Shown: piece after piece, positions 61,423 through 64,000 of the stretch
Layout: every line of letters begins with the position of its first letter
Position numbering within the stretch: the stretch's first letter is position 1
Assembly (NCBI GenBank): GCA_958431815.1
Contig: CAUASB010000003.1
Coordinates: 124,001 to 188,000 of the forward strand
Length of the DNA stretch: 64,000 bases
Source: an uncultured Eggerthella sp.
GTDB taxonomy: Bacteria > Actinomycetota > Coriobacteriia > Coriobacteriales > Eggerthellaceae
Direction: 5' to 3'
Program-made: the position numbers and the translations under genes
The notes under the pieces: model-generated
Seen by the model: only the letters and a program-made list of their open reading frames with translations
The model's database searches: none
Told to the model about the DNA's origin: nothing

Positions 61423-62481
61423 GTGCCCGCAATCAGCTTGCTTATACCTATCTACAACGTGGAAAAGTACCTGCGCGAATGCCTTGATTCCGTGCTGGCG
61501 CAGACCTTTACCGATTTCGAGGCCATCTGCATTAACGACGGCAGCACCGATAGCTCGCGCGCCATCGTGCAGGAATACTTGGATGCCGACAGCCGCTTCC
61601 GCGTTATAGACAAGGCAAATTCCGGCTACGGCGCTTCCATGAACCAGGGCCTTGATGCTGCAGCGGGCGAATACGTGGCCATCTTGGAATCTGACGATGC
61701 TTTCACACCCGATGCACTTGAAGTGCTTCACGGCTTGGCAACCGAATACGATGCGCAGGCGGTTAAGGCCGATTTCTGGTTTTACTGGAGCAAAAATGAA
61801 AAGCTTGAGCCGTGCCACGTTATAAGTGAAGGTCTGTGCGGAAGGTTGGTTAACCCGCAAAAGGAATTCGAGCCGTTTTACGCCAAGCCCTCTATTTGGT
61901 CGGGCATGTACAACCGCAAATTCCTACAGGAAAACGAAGTTCGGTTCCTGGAAACGCCCGGCGCATCGTATCAGGACGCGGGCTTCGCCTTCAAAGTATG
62001 GGCATCGGCCGAGCGCACCGCGTTTAGCGACACGCAAATTTTGAGGTACCGCCAAGACAACGAAGCCTCTTCGGTCAATTCGCCAGGCAAGGTGTACTGC
62101 GTGTGCGACGAATATGCCGAGATGCAGCGTTGGCTGGATGCTCGCCCCGAAAAGCACCACCTGCAGGGTGTGTTGGAGTGCATGAAATTCAACAGCTACC
62201 TGTGGAATTACGACCGTCTGTCCGAAGAATTGCGTGCAGAATTCTTGCAACGTGCAGCAACAGAACTGAAGGCAGATTTGAATACGGGGCGCATTGACCT
62301 GGCATTATTCGAGCCGTGGGCTGAAGCCGACTTGCGCGCATTGATTCAAAACCCGCAAACCTTTGCAAAATGCCGCACTGAGTATGCCGCGCCAGGAAAA
62401 TTGAACACTTTCAAGCACTACTACAGCATTGGCGGGTTGCCGCTTATTGCCAAGCTGCTGAAAAACAAGGTGGCAAAGTAA
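61423..62481 (+). CDS. family-2 glycosyltransferase
   Basis: 352 residues from a GTG at 61423 with AAGGA 6 nt upstream; longer in-frame starts at 61333 and 61378 lack ribosome binding sites, and a TTGTCC/TATCAT promoter-like pair at 61343-61373 would start RNA too late for them. GT-A motifs: ISLLIPIYNVEKYLRECLDS, CINDGSTDSS, GYGASMNQGLDAAAGEYVAILESDD. It lacks membrane segments. It shares the TAATG junction with the next glycosyltransferase, so both are made from one message. Confidence 0.92.
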   Translation: MPAISLLIPIYNVEKYLRECLDSVLAQTFTDFEAICINDGSTDSSRAIVQEYLDADSRFRVIDKANSGYGASMNQGLDAAAGEYVAILESDDAFTPDALEVLHGLATEYDAQAVKADFWFYWSKNEKLEPCHVISEGLCGRLVNPQKEFEPFYAKPSIWSGMYNRKFLQENEVRFLETPGASYQDAGFAFKVWASAERTAFSDTQILRYRQDNEASSVNSPGKVYCVCDEYAEMQRWLDARPEKHHLQGVLECMKFNSYLWNYDRLSEELRAEFLQRAATELKADLNTGRIDLALFEPWAEADLRALIQNPQTFAKCRTEYAAPGKLNTFKHYYSIGGLPLIAKLLKNKVAK

Positions 62482-63734
62482 TGACGGCGCAGAAGGAACA
62501 TCAGACCGCCACGGCACCCGCAGCAGCCCAGGGGTCAGCGCTCAACGGCGAAGGCCAAGGCTCGGATGCTATCGCCAAACCCGGCAATGCTGCAGCAGCC
62601 TCTGCCCCCGCAAATTCTTCCGACCTTGCCACCAATGCCGACGCTCATGACAAGGCAGCGCCTACCGTAGCAAGGGCAGAGGGCGCACCCCAGCGCCCCA
62701 CTCTTTCGATAATCGTCCCCGTATACAACGTGGAAGATTACTTGGACGCCTGCCTTGATTCGCTGCAAGCGCAAACTTTTACGGACATCGAAATGGTATG
62801 CGTGAACGATGGGAGCCCCGATGGGTCGCGCGATATCCTGGCAAAAAGTCGGAACCAAGACCCACGCATCGTTATCGTAGACAAGCCCAACGGCGGGCTT
62901 TCGTCCGCCCGTAACGCTGGCATCAACGCTGCCCGCGGTACGTATATCGGGTTTCTGGATGCAGACGACCGCTTCGCCGCCAATGCCTGTCAGCGCATTG
63001 TGGAAACGTTTGCCGAAACCGACGCCGATGTGGTTACCTTTGGCGGCTACTGCAACCCCGCAGAGGCCGCAACGCCCTGGATTACGCTGAAGCTAAGCCC
63101 ACGTGATGTGGTATACGACGGTTTTTCGCCCGACCTGATGTTCAAGGAGCAAAGCACCCCGTACATCCGCACTGCATGCCGCAAAGCGTTCTTGGACGAA
63201 AACGACATCCGCTTTGAAGAGGCGCTGCCCTTTGGCGAAGACCAGGTGTTCTTCTTCGATATTTACCCCAATTCAAAGAAAACGGCGCTGATCAGCGACA
63301 AGCTGTACGAGTACCGTATTGAACGCGAAGGGTCGCTTACCTCAAAGACCAACGACGACCTAGAGGCAAAAAGCCGCAAACATCTGCCCATGACCAAGCG
63401 CATTTTCAGCGCCTGGAAGAAGCGTTTCGGGTTAGAGGAATACAGCAGCGAAATTGTAAGCTGGTCCATCGAGTTCGTATTGTACGGGCTATTCTGCCTG
63501 CCAGAAAACGTGCGCAACGAGCTGCTGCCCAAATACACCCAAATCTTCCGCGAATTCTGGGGGAATAGCGGCATCGACAAATTGCAGCTGAAGAAGCACG
63601 ACCACAAGCTGCTGGAAACCGCCTTGAGCGGCAAACCCGTAAGCAACGCCCAAGCCCTACGCCTACGAGCCGGCTGGTTCCTGGAAAAGTACGGTGCTAA
63701 GGCTGTTGTGGGCAAGGTGTTGGGGATGAATTAA
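62481..63734 (+). CDS. family-2 glycosyltransferase with Ala-rich N-terminus
   Basis: 417 residues. The first 70 residues are low-complexity (Ala/Thr/Asn/Gln-rich) and not part of the enzyme fold. The GT-A domain begins at LSIIVPVYNVEDYLDACL and shows VCVNDGSPDGS, GLSSARNAGINAARGTYIGF and LDADDRF. The start codon shares one base with the stop of the previous gene (TAATG), indicating translational coupling. The two enzymes probably add successive sugars to a surface glycan; the sugar is unknown. Confidence 0.92.
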   Translation: MTAQKEHQTATAPAAAQGSALNGEGQGSDAIAKPGNAAAASAPANSSDLATNADAHDKAAPTVARAEGAPQRPTLSIIVPVYNVEDYLDACLDSLQAQTFTDIEMVCVNDGSPDGSRDILAKSRNQDPRIVIVDKPNGGLSSARNAGINAARGTYIGFLDADDRFAANACQRIVETFAETDADVVTFGGYCNPAEAATPWITLKLSPRDVVYDGFSPDLMFKEQSTPYIRTACRKAFLDENDIRFEEALPFGEDQVFFFDIYPNSKKTALISDKLYEYRIEREGSLTSKTNDDLEAKSRKHLPMTKRIFSAWKKRFGLEEYSSEIVSWSIEFVLYGLFCLPENVRNELLPKYTQIFREFWGNSGIDKLQLKKHDHKLLETALSGKPVSNAQALRLRAGWFLEKYGAKAVVGKVLGMN

Positions 63735-63737
63735 AAA

Positions 63738-63762
63738 GCGGGAAAGCGAATCGCCTTCCCGC
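63738..63762. terminator. hairpin between convergent genes
   Basis: GCGGGAA-GCGA/TCGC-TTCCCGC arms with one mismatch, right after the glycosyltransferase stop. U-tracts are weak. Confidence 0.5.
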
Positions 63763-63777
63763 TCCTCCGAGATCCAT

Positions 63778-64000
63778 TCAGTCGTCTTTTTCCATACCTT
63801 CGAGAACACTTCCTGGATCAATGGCAGGAAGAACTAAAAGCCCCGTTGACGAATGGCGAGATGCAGACTCTATCATGTCTCGAATTTTGCCCCAAACGAA
63901 CGTTACGCCGTTCATCGCCAATGCATTACGAATTGCGCTTTCTTCTGCTGCGGCTTCAGGGCAAACAACAAGTCCGCCCATTTTGCACTCAATGCGAACG
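63778..64000 (-). CDS. hypothetical protein, C-terminal fragment (runs off right edge)
   Basis: Frame open from the right edge to a stop at 63778, at least 73 residues ending GSVLEGMEKDD. Sequence such as RIECKMGGLVVCPEAAAEES and GKIRDMIESASRHSSTG looks like real coding sequence, so the ATG at 63981 is probably internal. I do not recognise a family; the real start lies beyond the window. Confidence 0.6.
   Translation of the reverse strand, partial: VRIECKMGGLVVCPEAAAEESAIRNALAMNGVTFVWGKIRDMIESASRHSSTGLLVLPAIDPGSVLEGMEKDD

Overview
The window is a chromosomal segment of a high-to-mid GC Gram-positive anaerobe, most likely an Eggerthellaceae/Coriobacteriia member. This rests on gene content: anaerobic NrdD/NrdG with no aerobic enzyme in view, a fused MurT-GatD, a giant isopeptide-type surface adhesin, a choloylglycine-hydrolase family enzyme, CstA, CsoR/CopA, TTG/GTG starts with strong Shine-Dalgarno sites, and infA-rpmJ-rpsM-rpsK-rpsD-rpoA-rplQ order. 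No plasmid, prophage, IS transposase or CRISPR array is visible; only one tRNA (Lys) is present. Species cannot be fixed by eye.

Layout. 0-10 kb: a DUF362 protein, enolase, an orphan EcfT, and anaerobic ribonucleotide reductase, whose activase gene (nrdG) is separated from nrdD by a MerR/oxidoreductase/MFS module with a textbook MerR promoter. A pair of NrdR-like boxes lies upstream of nrdD. 10-14 kb: the translation/transcription cluster from infA to rplQ, including the 37-residue rpmJ. 14-18.6 kb: an LtaS-like sulfatase-fold enzyme, tRNA-Lys, a phosphoesterase, a D-2-hydroxyacid dehydrogenase and a SanA/YdcF-like protein. 18.7-28.2 kb: one 3159-residue adhesin with 15 tandem pilin-type domains and a G9 tract near its 5' end. 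28.8-41.2 kb: leuS, a coiled-coil/RlpA-like secreted protein, guaB, an M18 aminopeptidase, an LCP ligase and fused MurT-GatD; several of these build the cell wall. 41.6-52 kb: acyl-CoA ligase, an unknown protein translationally coupled to CstA, MBL hydrolase and Nudix, a bile-acid-hydrolase-family enzyme behind a TetR regulator that carries an in-frame amber stop, enoyl-CoA hydratase, and a desulfoferrodoxin-like protein. 52-58 kb: copper export (csoR-copA) and a large membrane-anchored polysaccharide deacetylase. 58-64 kb: three family-2 glycosyltransferases interrupted by an AT-richer AlbA_2/Schlafen-type ATPase gene.

Non-coding structure is unusually rich. Two families of dispersed intergenic elements recur: short palindromes built around GGGAC/GTCCC (10.5, 16.8, 47.0, 58.1 kb), and a family of exactly 25-nt units beginning GGCAA, mostly placed as inverted pairs (36.5, 41.3, 50.0, 52.1 kb, single at 55.8 kb). 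The csoR-copA spacer can fold into a 118-nt nested hairpin. The most attractive signals are the phase-variable-looking giant adhesin, the 25-nt repeat family, the truncated TetR and the copA leader structure.
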